A DNA stretch of 24,438 bases from Bacillota bacterium. GTDB lineage: Bacteria > Bacillota > Sulfobacillia > JAJZYS01 > JAJYTV01. The DNA lies in contig JAJZIE010000010.1 of the NCBI GenBank assembly GCA_021810725.1, forward strand, positions 1-24,438, written 5' to 3'. Positions 1 to 7,000 of the stretch are shown here, piece after piece (position 1 is the first letter of the stretch; every line of letters starts with the position of its first letter). The translations under genes were made by a program, and so were the position numbers. The notes under the pieces are model-generated. The model searched no databases. It had not been told where the DNA came from and worked only from the letters and a program-made list of their open reading frames with translations.

Positions 1-233
1 ACCCTCCCGGTGTACTGCGGGCCATGGCCTCGGATCTCCGCCGCTACAACACGCACGTCGAACTGCGCATCGTGCCCGGCGGGCACGCCCCCATGACCGC
101 GGCGGCCGGGGCGATCGAGCATGCCTGGTACGCCGCGCACGGATGGGACCTTCCAGCTGATCGGCGGCAGCCACGACCCGATCGTCGCGCCGGGCATGCT
201 GCGGTCCCTGTTTGCGGCTCTGCGCCGCCATGA
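1..233 (+). pseudogene. C-terminal fragment of an alpha/beta hydrolase, out of frame with the next fragment
   Basis: The frame enters from the left edge (codons from base 3) and ends at a stop at 231-233. Residues encoded by about 3-155 match the C-terminal end of an alpha/beta hydrolase: helix, strand, then VPGGHAP with the catalytic-type His, then a final helix ending AWYAAHGW. The same pattern appears in the complete copy downstream, where LFPGGHAPY is followed by AWFQRQG. After about base 150 the hydrolase similarity continues in another frame (see 121-912), and the rest of this frame up to 233 looks like out-of-frame Arg/Pro-rich translation. There is no stop where the hydrolase should end. 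I read it as the tail of one hydrolase copy fused out of frame to another copy. A sequencing error is possible. The upstream part lies outside the window. Confidence 0.55.
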
Positions 234-912
234 CCGGGCGGTCAGCCTGCGCTTCTTTCCGGGCGCCCTGCACTGGTTCGCAGCCACGTTCCCGCGCCTG
301 ACCCTCGCCCAGGCGCACGCCGTCGCGTTCCTGCCCAACTACGTGGGCTACGGGCCGAGCGGCGGCAAGGTCGGCGACGCCTACGAGGACACGCAGGACG
401 TCGAGAACGGCTTGCAGGCCCTCGCTCGGATTCGCGGCCTGCGCGTCGAGCGCAACGCTACCTACCTGCTGGGCTTCTCGATCGGTGGCGCCGTCGGCAT
501 GCTTCTGGCAGGGAAAGACCGCCAGGTGCGTGCGGTGGCGCTCGACAGCCCGTGGCCGGGAGCGCGCATGTCTCTGGGCTGGTATCAGACCAACTACTTT
601 CACCTGAATCGGGATGAGCTCCTGGGCTACAAGATCCTGACGCGGTACGAGGGTTCCAACACGGCCAACCGCTGGTATCGCCGCAACTCCTACGGCTGCC
701 AGGACGTCCACATGCCGCTCCTGATCGTCGGCGGCACTGAGGACGACATCGTGCCGCAAGCCATGCTCACCGCCATGGCGGCCAACCTAAAAGGCTGCGG
801 CCAGAACGTGGAGTTCAAGCTCTTCCCCGGAGGCCACGCACCCTACGACGGAGACGAGCAGGCGCTGATCCAGGCTTGGTTCCAGCGCCAGGGCATCTCG
901 TTGCAACTCTGA
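121..912 (+). CDS. alpha/beta hydrolase, rearranged (partial second copy fused to a nearly complete copy)
   Basis: This is a serine-hydrolase-fold protein of unknown substrate. From about residue 60 it shows a hydrolase core: FLPNYVGYGPSGG, a nucleophile elbow GFSIGG (Ser near residue 120), the acid region GGTEDDIVP, and the His loop FPGGHAPY, ending at base 912. The first 60 residues are not the expected N-terminal strands. They are another copy of a C-terminal segment (IGGSHDPIVAP, then FFPGALHW). So the gene carries a duplicated tail where its N-terminus should be. The annotated ATG at 121 has no clear Shine-Dalgarno and falls in the neighbouring fragment's reading frame region. The frame upstream of it is closed at about 96. 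Product and expression are doubtful. It is convergent with recD2, with 27 bp between the stop codons and no obvious terminator hairpin in that gap. Confidence 0.6.
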   Translation: MPGTPRTDGTFQLIGGSHDPIVAPGMLRSLFAALRRHDRAVSLRFFPGALHWFAATFPRLTLAQAHAVAFLPNYVGYGPSGGKVGDAYEDTQDVENGLQALARIRGLRVERNATYLLGFSIGGAVGMLLAGKDRQVRAVALDSPWPGARMSLGWYQTNYFHLNRDELLGYKILTRYEGSNTANRWYRRNSYGCQDVHMPLLIVGGTEDDIVPQAMLTAMAANLKGCGQNVEFKLFPGGHAPYDGDEQALIQAWFQRQGISLQL

Positions 913-939
913 GGGCCAATAGGGGCTTCGCGGGGGACC

Positions 940-3114
940 TCAGGAATCGGACCGCGCGGTGAGCGCCGCCACAATGCGGGCCCCGAGCCGTCCATGGCGG
1001 ACATCACGCCCTTCGGCCCGAAGGGCCTGGCGCAGGGCGCGCGCCGGCGCCACCACGACGATGCGCTCGCGCGCCCGGGTGACCGCGGTGTAGAGCAGAT
1101 TGCGCTGCAAGAGCATCCAGTGCTGTGGCGACAGCACCAGCACCACGCCGCGATACTCGCTGCCCTGCGCCTTGTGCACGGTTGTCGCGTAGCCGAGCTG
1201 GAGCTGACGCAGCTCGTCGGGCTCGTACTCCACTTCGCGCTCGCCCGACGCGTCGGGGAACGCGACGGCAAGGCCACGATCCTTGGCTCCCAGCCGCGTG
1301 ATCCGTCCCACCTCGCCGTTCAGGGCTCCGCGCTGATAGTCGTTGCGCAGTTGCACCACCCGATCGCCCAGGCGGAAGATGCGATCGCCGTGCCTTAGTT
1401 CGGCCTGTCCCCTTGGCGGGTTGAGCTTGGCCTGGAGGGCGGCGTTCAGGGCCTGCACGCCGCTCTCGTGCTTGTGTCCCGCCGACAGCACCTGGATCTC
1501 GTCGGGCTCGATGCCCAGCCTCGGCAGGGTCTCCGTGGCCGCCTGCAAGGCCAGGCGCTGCAGTTCGAGCGGCGCCTCCGCCTGCAGCCAGACGAAGTCC
1601 TCGGCCTGCTGCGGCAGGTAGCCCTGGCGGATGCGGTGCGCCGCCTGCACGATGCCGCTCTGCGCCGCCTGGCGGAAGATCTCGGTCAGTTCCGCCCGCG
1701 GCACCTCGCGGCGGCCGAGAAGGTCCGCGAAGGGCTGGCCGGCACCCACCGGCGGCAGCTGATCCGGATCGCCGACGAGGACGAGTCGCGCCGTAAGGGG
1801 CAGGGCGTCGAGCAGGCGGTCGAAGAGCCAGAGGTCGATCATGGACGCCTCGTCCACGATCACGAGGTCCGCCGAAATCTCGTGTACGTCGCTCTGGGGA
1901 CCACGCAGGCCCAGCAGGCGGTGCAGGGTCTGGGCGCGCAGGCCGCTGGCCTCCTGCATGCGCTTGGCCGCTCGACCGGTCGGCGCGGCGAGCTCGAGGC
2001 GCAGCCCGTGGCCGATGGCCGAGCGGGCGATGGCCTGGACCGTGGTCGTCTTGCCGGTACCCGGTCCCCCGGTGAGGACGAAGAGCCCGCGCCCGAGGGC
2101 CGCCTGGGCGGCTGCCGCCTGGGCGGGCGACAGGGTGCCGCGGTTTCTCAGCGCCACCGCCGGCGGGCGCGCCTCGAGATGCCGCGCCACCGCGCGCGCA
2201 ACCCTCTTCTCCATCTGGTGGTTGCGCGTGAGGTAGGCGAAGTCGTCCTCGAGCACCACGAGACCACCCTCGGCGAGATCCCGCAGGGCCCCTGCGGTGC
2301 GTCCCTCCGTGCCGCCCAGGCGGACGGCCCTCTGCACGAGTTCCTCCTCGGGCAGGCAGACGTGACCCTCATCCATCGCGGTCTGCAGGAGGTAGAGCAC
2401 CAGCGCCTCCATGCGCGCCGGCGCATCCTCCGCAATGCCCATGGCGCGCGCCACGCGGTCGGCCGTGAGGAAGCCGATGCCTCCCACGTCGCGCCAGAGC
2501 CGGTAAGGCTCGTGCGCCACGATCTGCTCGGCCTCGTCGCCGTAGCGGGCCTCGATCTTCCGCGCGACGTGCAGCGGCACCTGGTACGGGCGCAGGGCCA
2601 CGACCAGCCGCTCCAGCCGCACCTGGGCCTTCGCCGTGCGGTTGGCCTCGACGATCCGCCGATGGCCGATGCCGGGCACCTCGGCGAGGCGCCTGGGTTC
2701 CCGCCGCACCACTTCGAGGCTCTCCTCGCCGAAGTGGTCGTAGATGCGCTGCGCAAGCTTCGGGCCGATGCCGGGGATCAGGCCCGAGCCAAGGTAGGCG
2801 ACGATGCCCTCCGGCGTGACGGGCAGCAGCCGCTCGATCTCCTCCACTTCGAGCTGGGGTCCGTAGCTCGGATGCGTCTTGGGCTTGCCCTTGGCGGCGA
2901 CGCGCTCGCCCGTGGCCAAGGCGGGCAGGGCCCCGACCAGGGTCACTTCCCCGTGCGCCGTCTTCACCTTGACGACGCTGAAGCCACTTTCCTCGTCCCG
3001 GTAGGTGGTGCGCAGCACCTCGCCCTGGACCTCCGGGCCCAGCGCGAACAGCCCCCCCTGCGCAGAGGGGCGCGGGAAACTGCGGTGAGGTTGTCCGCGT
3101 CGGGCGTTCGCCAT
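940..3114 (-). CDS. recD2: RecD2-type ATP-dependent DNA helicase (superfamily 1B)
   Basis: This is a 5'-3' DNA helicase of the RecD2/YrrC family, found in bacteria without a RecBC partner and linked to DNA repair and replication fork maintenance. It has 724 residues, usual for the family. Reading N to C: a beta-barrel-like N-terminal domain (about 25-100), helix-hairpin-helix segments around GIGPKLAQRI (115-124) and VPGIGHRRI (146-154), and the helicase core. The core has Walker A GGPGTGKTT (349-357), Walker B LVIVDEASM (417-425), GDPDQLPPVG (448-457), an FRQ motif near 480, TTVHKAQGSEY (644-654) and YTAVTRARE (675-683). All are intact. The ATG at 3114 is preceded by a GGAAGGGG ribosome site. 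The gene begins 3 nt after the M24 peptidase stop, so the two are probably cotranscribed. Confidence 0.95.
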   Translation of the reverse strand: MANARRGQPHRSFPRPSAQGGLFALGPEVQGEVLRTTYRDEESGFSVVKVKTAHGEVTLVGALPALATGERVAAKGKPKTHPSYGPQLEVEEIERLLPVTPEGIVAYLGSGLIPGIGPKLAQRIYDHFGEESLEVVRREPRRLAEVPGIGHRRIVEANRTAKAQVRLERLVVALRPYQVPLHVARKIEARYGDEAEQIVAHEPYRLWRDVGGIGFLTADRVARAMGIAEDAPARMEALVLYLLQTAMDEGHVCLPEEELVQRAVRLGGTEGRTAGALRDLAEGGLVVLEDDFAYLTRNHQMEKRVARAVARHLEARPPAVALRNRGTLSPAQAAAAQAALGRGLFVLTGGPGTGKTTTVQAIARSAIGHGLRLELAAPTGRAAKRMQEASGLRAQTLHRLLGLRGPQSDVHEISADLVIVDEASMIDLWLFDRLLDALPLTARLVLVGDPDQLPPVGAGQPFADLLGRREVPRAELTEIFRQAAQSGIVQAAHRIRQGYLPQQAEDFVWLQAEAPLELQRLALQAATETLPRLGIEPDEIQVLSAGHKHESGVQALNAALQAKLNPPRGQAELRHGDRIFRLGDRVVQLRNDYQRGALNGEVGRITRLGAKDRGLAVAFPDASGEREVEYEPDELRQLQLGYATTVHKAQGSEYRGVVLVLSPQHWMLLQRNLLYTAVTRARERIVVVAPARALRQALRAEGRDVRHGRLGARIVAALTARSDS

Positions 3115-3117
3115 CCG

Positions 3118-4323
3118 CTACCCCTTCCGCTCCAGCAGGATCGGCCCGCGTGGATAGTCGGTCAGAACCTCCGGGGCGCCCTGACACACCACGAACGAGT
3201 CCTCCACGCCGACCGCGCCGACGCCGGGGAAGACGAACTTCGGCTCGATCGCCACCACCATGCCCGCCTCGAGCACACCCGGAGCGTTCGGTGTCAGCAC
3301 CGGCATCTCGTCCAGTTCGAGGCCGATGCCATGCCCCAGAAAACGCACGCGGTCGCGCCCGTAGCCCATGAAATGCTCCTCGAGCCCCTCGGCGGCGGCG
3401 TGCTCCACCGCCTTGCGGTAGAGGGCGCCAAGCTCCGCTCCCGCGCGCAGCGTTTCCTCGGCCTCGGCGATGATGTCCACCGCCACGGCGGCGGCCCTGG
3501 CCAGCTGGGGCGGCAGTTCGCCGACGCAGAAGGTGCGCGTCCCGTCCGCGACGTAACCGCGCGTGCCGACGCCGAAGTCGGCGAGGATCGGCATGCCGGG
3601 TTCGATCCTGACATGCGCGGAGCCCTGGCCGATCGCGGCGTGCGGTCCCTGGCCGCCCGTCGGGCCGTCGAAGTGCGCGGGCAGGGCCCCTGGCGGCCCT
3701 GCGAGCGTGTGCGGGGCGAAATACTCGAAATTGAAGCCGCGGGTGCGCATCAGGCCCTGCCCGCCGAGGTGGCGGCCGTGCGCGTCCACCGCGATCGCGA
3801 GCAGGTGATCATCGAGGCCCGGCCTGATCTGCCGCGCCGTCTCGTCCATCATGCCCCGCCAGACCTTGGCGGCCGCACGCATCTCGTCGAGTTCGAACGC
3901 GGTCTTGACCTGACGCACCTGCCGCAGCGCCAGGCCGCCGTCGACAAGGCCGCGGTCCGGGAAGAGGCGCGCCACCTGTTGCCAGAGCTGCATCGGCACC
4001 ACGTCGGCCTCCAGACCGATCGGGCCGTCCTGGGGGAAGCCGGCCTCCCGCAGGAGGTCCGGCAGGTCCTTGGGCCGGTCGAGCGGCCACACCCGCCAGG
4101 GCGTCTCCTCGCGCGCCCTGTCGGCGCCCTTGCGGCAGAAGAGCACCGGCTCCATCCCGGGCGCGACGGCCAGGAAGCCCTGTTGCAACGTCCCCGAAAG
4201 GTAGTACTTGTCCGTGTTCTGCTGGACGAGCGCGAGTCCGATGCCCGATGCCGCCAGTGCCTTGCCGTAGCGCTCCACGCGACCCTGGTACTCCGCACGC
4301 ATATTCTCCGTCTCCCGACTCAT
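3118..4323 (-). CDS. M24B-family metallopeptidase (Xaa-Pro peptidase type)
   Basis: This is a cytosolic two-metal peptidase of the creatinase/aminopeptidase P group, expected to cut peptides next to proline. It has 401 residues: an N-terminal creatinase-like domain (about 10-140) and a C-terminal pita-bread domain. The five metal ligands are all visible: Asp249 in ILADFG, Asp260 in YVADGTRTF, His331 in FLGHGIG, Glu360 in VAIEPKF and Glu374 in GVEDSF. This supports an active enzyme. There is no signal peptide. The ATG overlaps the coaX stop in an ATGA tetranucleotide (4320-4323), and recD2 follows after 3 nt, so coaX-M24-recD2 form one tight unit. The exact substrate (prolidase or aminopeptidase P) cannot be told from the sequence. 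Confidence 0.93.
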   Translation of the reverse strand: MSRETENMRAEYQGRVERYGKALAASGIGLALVQQNTDKYYLSGTLQQGFLAVAPGMEPVLFCRKGADRAREETPWRVWPLDRPKDLPDLLREAGFPQDGPIGLEADVVPMQLWQQVARLFPDRGLVDGGLALRQVRQVKTAFELDEMRAAAKVWRGMMDETARQIRPGLDDHLLAIAVDAHGRHLGGQGLMRTRGFNFEYFAPHTLAGPPGALPAHFDGPTGGQGPHAAIGQGSAHVRIEPGMPILADFGVGTRGYVADGTRTFCVGELPPQLARAAAVAVDIIAEAEETLRAGAELGALYRKAVEHAAAEGLEEHFMGYGRDRVRFLGHGIGLELDEMPVLTPNAPGVLEAGMVVAIEPKFVFPGVGAVGVEDSFVVCQGAPEVLTDYPRGPILLERKG

Positions 4324-5093
4324 CTGGCCACCTCCCTGACGCGCTCGTAGATCCGCAAAAGACCGCGCAGCGTCAGATCCTGGTCGATCCGACGCACGGT
4401 CTCGGTGTGGGGCGCGATGAGTTCCGCGAGCCCGCCCGTCGCCACCACCTCCGCACCGTCCAGTTCGCGCTGCATGCGGCGCACGAGCGCGTCGACCTGG
4501 CCGGCGAAGCCGAAAACAATGCCGGATTGCAGGCTCTCCTCCGTCGAGCGTCCGATCGCGCGCGTCGGCGGCTGCAGCGGCACCCGATGCAGCAGCGCGG
4601 CACGCTGGAAGAGCGCGTCCGTGCTGACCGAAATGCCTGGCGCGATGGCACCGCCGAGATAGCGGCCGTCTCGGTCGATGGCGTCGAACGTGGTGGCGGT
4701 GCCGAAGTCCACGATGATGATGGGCGGGCTCAGCTCGCTCAGCGCCCCGACCGCGTTGACGATCCGGTCCGCGCCAAGTTCCTCGGGATGCGCGTAAGCC
4801 ACGGCGAGTCCCGTGTCGAAGCTTTGGTCCACGAGCACCGGCTGGGCACCGAGAAATTCCCGGACGCCTTCCGCCACGGGACCGGTGGCTTGCGGCACCA
4901 CCGACGCCATGATCGCGCCCGTGATGTCGGCGGGACCAATCCCCCGCTGCCTAAGCTGCTGGGCGATGAGCAGCCCCCACTCGTCGCTGGTGGCGTCGCG
5001 CCGCGTCGAGATGCGTGCCCGCAGCCGCAGCCGCCCCTGCGCGAAGACGCCGCAGGTGAGGTTCGTGTTGCCGAGGTCGAGCGCAAGCAGCAA
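4320..5093 (-). CDS. coaX: type III pantothenate kinase
   Basis: CoaX phosphorylates pantothenate in the first step of coenzyme A synthesis. It belongs to the ASKHA fold and is typically insensitive to CoA feedback. I place the start at TTG 5093, giving 257 residues. The protein then opens with LLALDLGNTN, the phosphate-binding motif that normally sits within the first dozen residues of CoaX. A frame open upstream to 5183 would add 30 unrelated residues translated across an inverted repeat. Other motifs are EELGADRIVN, with the conserved Asp of the catalytic site, IIIVDFGTATTFD, and GGAIAPGI. A G-rich stretch (complement of C7 at 5101-5107) lies 7-14 nt upstream of the TTG and could act as a ribosome site. 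The stop overlaps the M24 start. Confidence 0.93.
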   Translation of the reverse strand: MLLALDLGNTNLTCGVFAQGRLRLRARISTRRDATSDEWGLLIAQQLRQRGIGPADITGAIMASVVPQATGPVAEGVREFLGAQPVLVDQSFDTGLAVAYAHPEELGADRIVNAVGALSELSPPIIIVDFGTATTFDAIDRDGRYLGGAIAPGISVSTDALFQRAALLHRVPLQPPTRAIGRSTEESLQSGIVFGFAGQVDALVRRMQRELDGAEVVATGGLAELIAPHTETVRRIDQDLTLRGLLRIYERVREVAR

Positions 5094-5118
5094 GCGGCAG
5101 CCCCCCCAAGGCGCTCGG

Positions 5119-5142
5119 TGCGTTGGGCGTGCGCCCAACGCA
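5119..5142. repeat. perfect inverted repeat in the coaX leader
   Basis: Two 11-base arms, TGCGTTGGGCG and CGCCCAACGCA, are separated by 2 bases. As RNA this gives a stem of about 9 bp with a 6-nt loop. It lies between the bioY stop (5196) and the coaX TTG start (5093), about 25 nt before the start. There is no U-tract after it on the minus strand, so a simple intrinsic terminator is unlikely. It could be an operator or a leader hairpin. Confidence 0.6.
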
Positions 5143-5195
5143 TGTCCAGCCTCCAAACTGCCGCACGTGCCGGAATTTTGCAAGACGCCCCTACT

Positions 5196-5750
5196 TCAGG
5201 CACCTTCCGCGGGCGAGGCGATCCCGGGTGCCAGGCGGGTCAGGGCAGGCGCGATCGCCCAGGCGACGAGCACCTTGGCGACGTCGAAGGGCAAGAAGGG
5301 CGCAGCCCCGGCGAAAAATGCGGCGTTCCAGGCCATGCCCTGGCTGAGGTGCAGGCCGGCGATCCCGCCGAGGTAGATCACGCAAAGCGCCAGAAGGGCG
5401 GGCACGAGCCGCCCGAGGGGCGATCTCCCCCGTCCGAGACCGGCGATCGCCGCCGCCACGGGCCAGCTGACGAGATAGCCGCCAAGCGGTCCCAGGATCA
5501 CGCCAAGGCCGGCGCTGCCCGCCGCGAACACGGGGACGCCGACCGCCCCCAGCAGCAGGTAGACGAGCACCGAAAGAGCGCCGAGGCCAGGGCCGAGCAC
5601 CAGGCCGGCCAGGACCACCACCAGGACCTGCAGGGTGAAGGGCACATCCGTGAGCGGCAAGGCGAAGCTGACATAGGAGGCGACGGCAAGCAGCGCGGCG
5701 AACGCTGCGGCGTAGGCGACGCGCCTCGCCCGGCGCAAGTCCTCCGACAT
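5196..5750 (-). CDS. bioY: biotin transporter BioY (ECF-type S component)
   Basis: BioY is the membrane substrate-binding unit that imports biotin, usually with an ECF energising module encoded elsewhere. The 184-residue protein has about six hydrophobic segments, including 12-30, 38-70 and 110-135. It carries family-type sequence: LPLTDVPFTLQVLVVVLAG near residue 31, LGPLGGYLVSWP near 86, and a C-terminal PFLPFDVAKVLVA. The ATG at 5750 has an AAAGGGG ribosome site. Directly upstream are a BirA-type operator (5763-5794) and a consensus TTGACA -35 element. No biotin synthesis genes (bioA, B, D, F) are in the window, so import may be the main supply, though genes outside the window cannot be excluded. 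The next gene, coaX, starts about 100 nt downstream. Confidence 0.95.
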   Translation of the reverse strand: MSEDLRRARRVAYAAAFAALLAVASYVSFALPLTDVPFTLQVLVVVLAGLVLGPGLGALSVLVYLLLGAVGVPVFAAGSAGLGVILGPLGGYLVSWPVAAAIAGLGRGRSPLGRLVPALLALCVIYLGGIAGLHLSQGMAWNAAFFAGAAPFLPFDVAKVLVAWAIAPALTRLAPGIASPAEGA

Positions 5751-5762
5751 GCGGATCCCCTT

Positions 5763-5794
5763 TCGTAAACCACTAAAGCGTTACTGGTTTACAA
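5763..5794. promoter_or_regulatory. BirA operator (biotin repressor site)
   Basis: The plus strand reads TCGTAAACC, 14 bases, then GGTTTACAA. The inner 7-base arms GTAAACC/GGTTTAC are perfect inverted repeats. This matches the known BirA site pattern (TTGTAAACC-spacer-GGTTTACAA in enterics; shorter TTAACC arms in bacilli). It lies immediately upstream of the bioY ribosome site. The distal arm sits where the -10 of the bioY promoter should be. The birA gene nearby encodes a winged-helix domain, so the matching repressor is present. The same site also lies upstream of the divergent small ORF at 5853. Confidence 0.85.
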
Positions 5795-5819
5795 TCAGGG
5801 CTGAAGACCACCTTGTCAA
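5788..5819 (-). promoter_or_regulatory. bioY promoter (sigma-A type)
   Basis: A consensus TTGACA lies at 5814-5819 on the minus strand. The -10 is less clear. GATTGT with a 17-nt spacer, or TGTAAA with a 20-nt spacer, both overlap the distal half of the BirA operator (5786-5794). Holo-BirA bound there would block polymerase. Confidence 0.55.
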
Positions 5820-5852
5820 GACGCGGCGCCACGCCGGGAGGGGAGAGCGACG

Positions 5853-6044
5853 ATGGGCCGATGGCTGTTCTCGGATCTGCCGCTTGGGGCCCGCTTCGTC
5901 TGCGAGGGCGAGGTCTGCGAGAAGCTTGAGCGCGACCTTCGCGATGGCATGCTCCACTGCTCCAACGCACGCACCGCCGGCGGGCGCTACCTGCTGGTCG
6001 AGGATGACCTGCCGGTCGAGCCGCTCGATCCCGCCGCATGCTGA
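5853..6044 (+). CDS. small protein of unknown function, divergent from bioY
   Basis: This is a 63-residue soluble protein starting MGRWLFSDLPLGARFVCEG. I do not recognise a named family. The pattern F-x-D-L-x-x-G-x-x-F near the N-terminus, a central SNARTAGG and a terminal acidic VEDDLPVEP resemble small beta-rich hypothetical proteins with an opening of the kind 'F-DL--G--F'. That is a pattern impression, not a homology result. Support for a real gene: a strong GGGAGGGGAG ribosome site 7-8 nt before the ATG, plausible amino acid composition in a GC-rich genome, and a position immediately divergent from bioY across the BirA operator. It contains two Cys near the N-terminus (VCEGEVCEK) and one in HCSNA. 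Its last 58 bases overlap the 3' end of birA in the convergent direction. Confidence 0.6.
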   Translation: MGRWLFSDLPLGARFVCEGEVCEKLERDLRDGMLHCSNARTAGGRYLLVEDDLPVEPLDPAAC

Positions 6045-7000
6045 TCGAGGCTGATCTCGCCCGCCGCGTACGCCTGGCGCCGGCCATCCGGCATCTCGAG
6101 CACGATGCGGCCGATCTCGTCGACATCGAGCGCGAGGCCACGCACTCCGCCCTGGCTGGTGCGGATCTCCACCTCGCGGCCCAGGGTTACGCTCTGCGCG
6201 CGCCAGGCGTCCCTGAGCCGCAGGGGATCGAGTTCGAGCTCCCGCACTGCCCCGAGCACCGCGGGCACCAGCGCGGCCATGAGTTCGGCCCGCGTGCCCT
6301 GGTAGCCGGCCGCCTGCCTGAGGGAGGTCGCGCGTCCCGCGATCTCCGCGGGGAAACCCGTCTGGTGCACGTTGACGCCCAATCCCGCGACGGCGTAGCG
6401 CACATCCTGCTCGTCCAGCGTCAACTCCACGAGGATCCCCGCCAGCTTGCGCCCCTCGAGCAGGAGGTCGTTGGGCCACTTGATGCCGGGCGCCGCGCCC
6501 GTCACCTCCGCCACCCCCCGGGCGGCTCCGACGGCTACCGCGAGCGGTAGCCAGCCGGCGGCCGCCGCCTCGAGGCGGGGACGCAGCACGACCGACATGA
6601 GCAGGGCCTCGCCGGGCGGATCCTGCCAGTTTCGGCCCCGCCGCCCGCGTCCTGCCGTCTGGTGATCGGTCGCCACGGTGGCGCCAGGGGGAGCGCCGGC
6701 TCTCGCCCACTCCCCGGCCAGCTGCATCGTCGACGGGACCTCGGAAAGAAACCGCACCGGGTAGTCGAAGCGCCCGTGCCAGAGCGCCGCCATCACTTCC
6801 GGCAACGGCCCGTCGGGCAAGGCCAGCAGGCGGTAGCCGCGGCCCGTGACGGCCTCGATGCGGCAGCCCGCCGCCACTAGGCCGCCGACCTCCCGGCCGA
6901 CCATCGCGCGCGACACGCCGAGTCTCCTGCCGATCTCGGCGCCGGAGACGAAGTCCCCGCCCCGCAGCATGGCTAGAATGCGTCCGCGATCCGCCACCAC
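5987..7000 (-). CDS. birA: bifunctional biotin--protein ligase / biotin operon repressor
   Basis: BirA activates biotin as biotinyl-AMP, transfers it to carboxylase carrier proteins and, when holo, binds operator DNA. The N-terminal 60 residues form a winged helix (ILAMLRGGDFVSGAEIG, then RLGVSRAMVGREV), making this a class II ligase/repressor. The ligase domain has the biotinyl-AMP loop GRGRRGRNW and the family motif KWPNDLLLEGRKLAGIL, then AGLGVNVH. The usual end (GEISL) is followed by about 20 extra Ser/Gly-rich residues that overlap the convergent small ORF. Two GTG codons at 7000 and 6997 follow a GGGGGAGG site by 5 and 8 nt. A GTG at 7006 overlaps that site, so I prefer 7000 or 6997. 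The 5' end overlaps folK by about 28 bp, so birA is the last gene of the folate operon. Confidence 0.94.
   Translation of the reverse strand: MVADRGRILAMLRGGDFVSGAEIGRRLGVSRAMVGREVGGLVAAGCRIEAVTGRGYRLLALPDGPLPEVMAALWHGRFDYPVRFLSEVPSTMQLAGEWARAGAPPGATVATDHQTAGRGRRGRNWQDPPGEALLMSVVLRPRLEAAAAGWLPLAVAVGAARGVAEVTGAAPGIKWPNDLLLEGRKLAGILVELTLDEQDVRYAVAGLGVNVHQTGFPAEIAGRATSLRQAAGYQGTRAELMAALVPAVLGAVRELELDPLRLRDAWRAQSVTLGREVEIRTSQGGVRGLALDVDEIGRIVLEMPDGRRQAYAAGEISLDQHAAGSSGSTGRSSSTSR

Noticed and set aside
1468..4350. A 960-residue open frame on the plus strand
   Set aside because: It is antisense to recD2 and the M24 peptidase, both with complete motifs. Its composition (His, Arg, Leu, Glu rich) is the typical shadow of GC-rich coding DNA.
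5094..5183. N-terminal extension of coaX to ATG 5183
   Set aside because: It would put 30 unrelated residues before the DLGNTN motif and translate a perfect palindrome.
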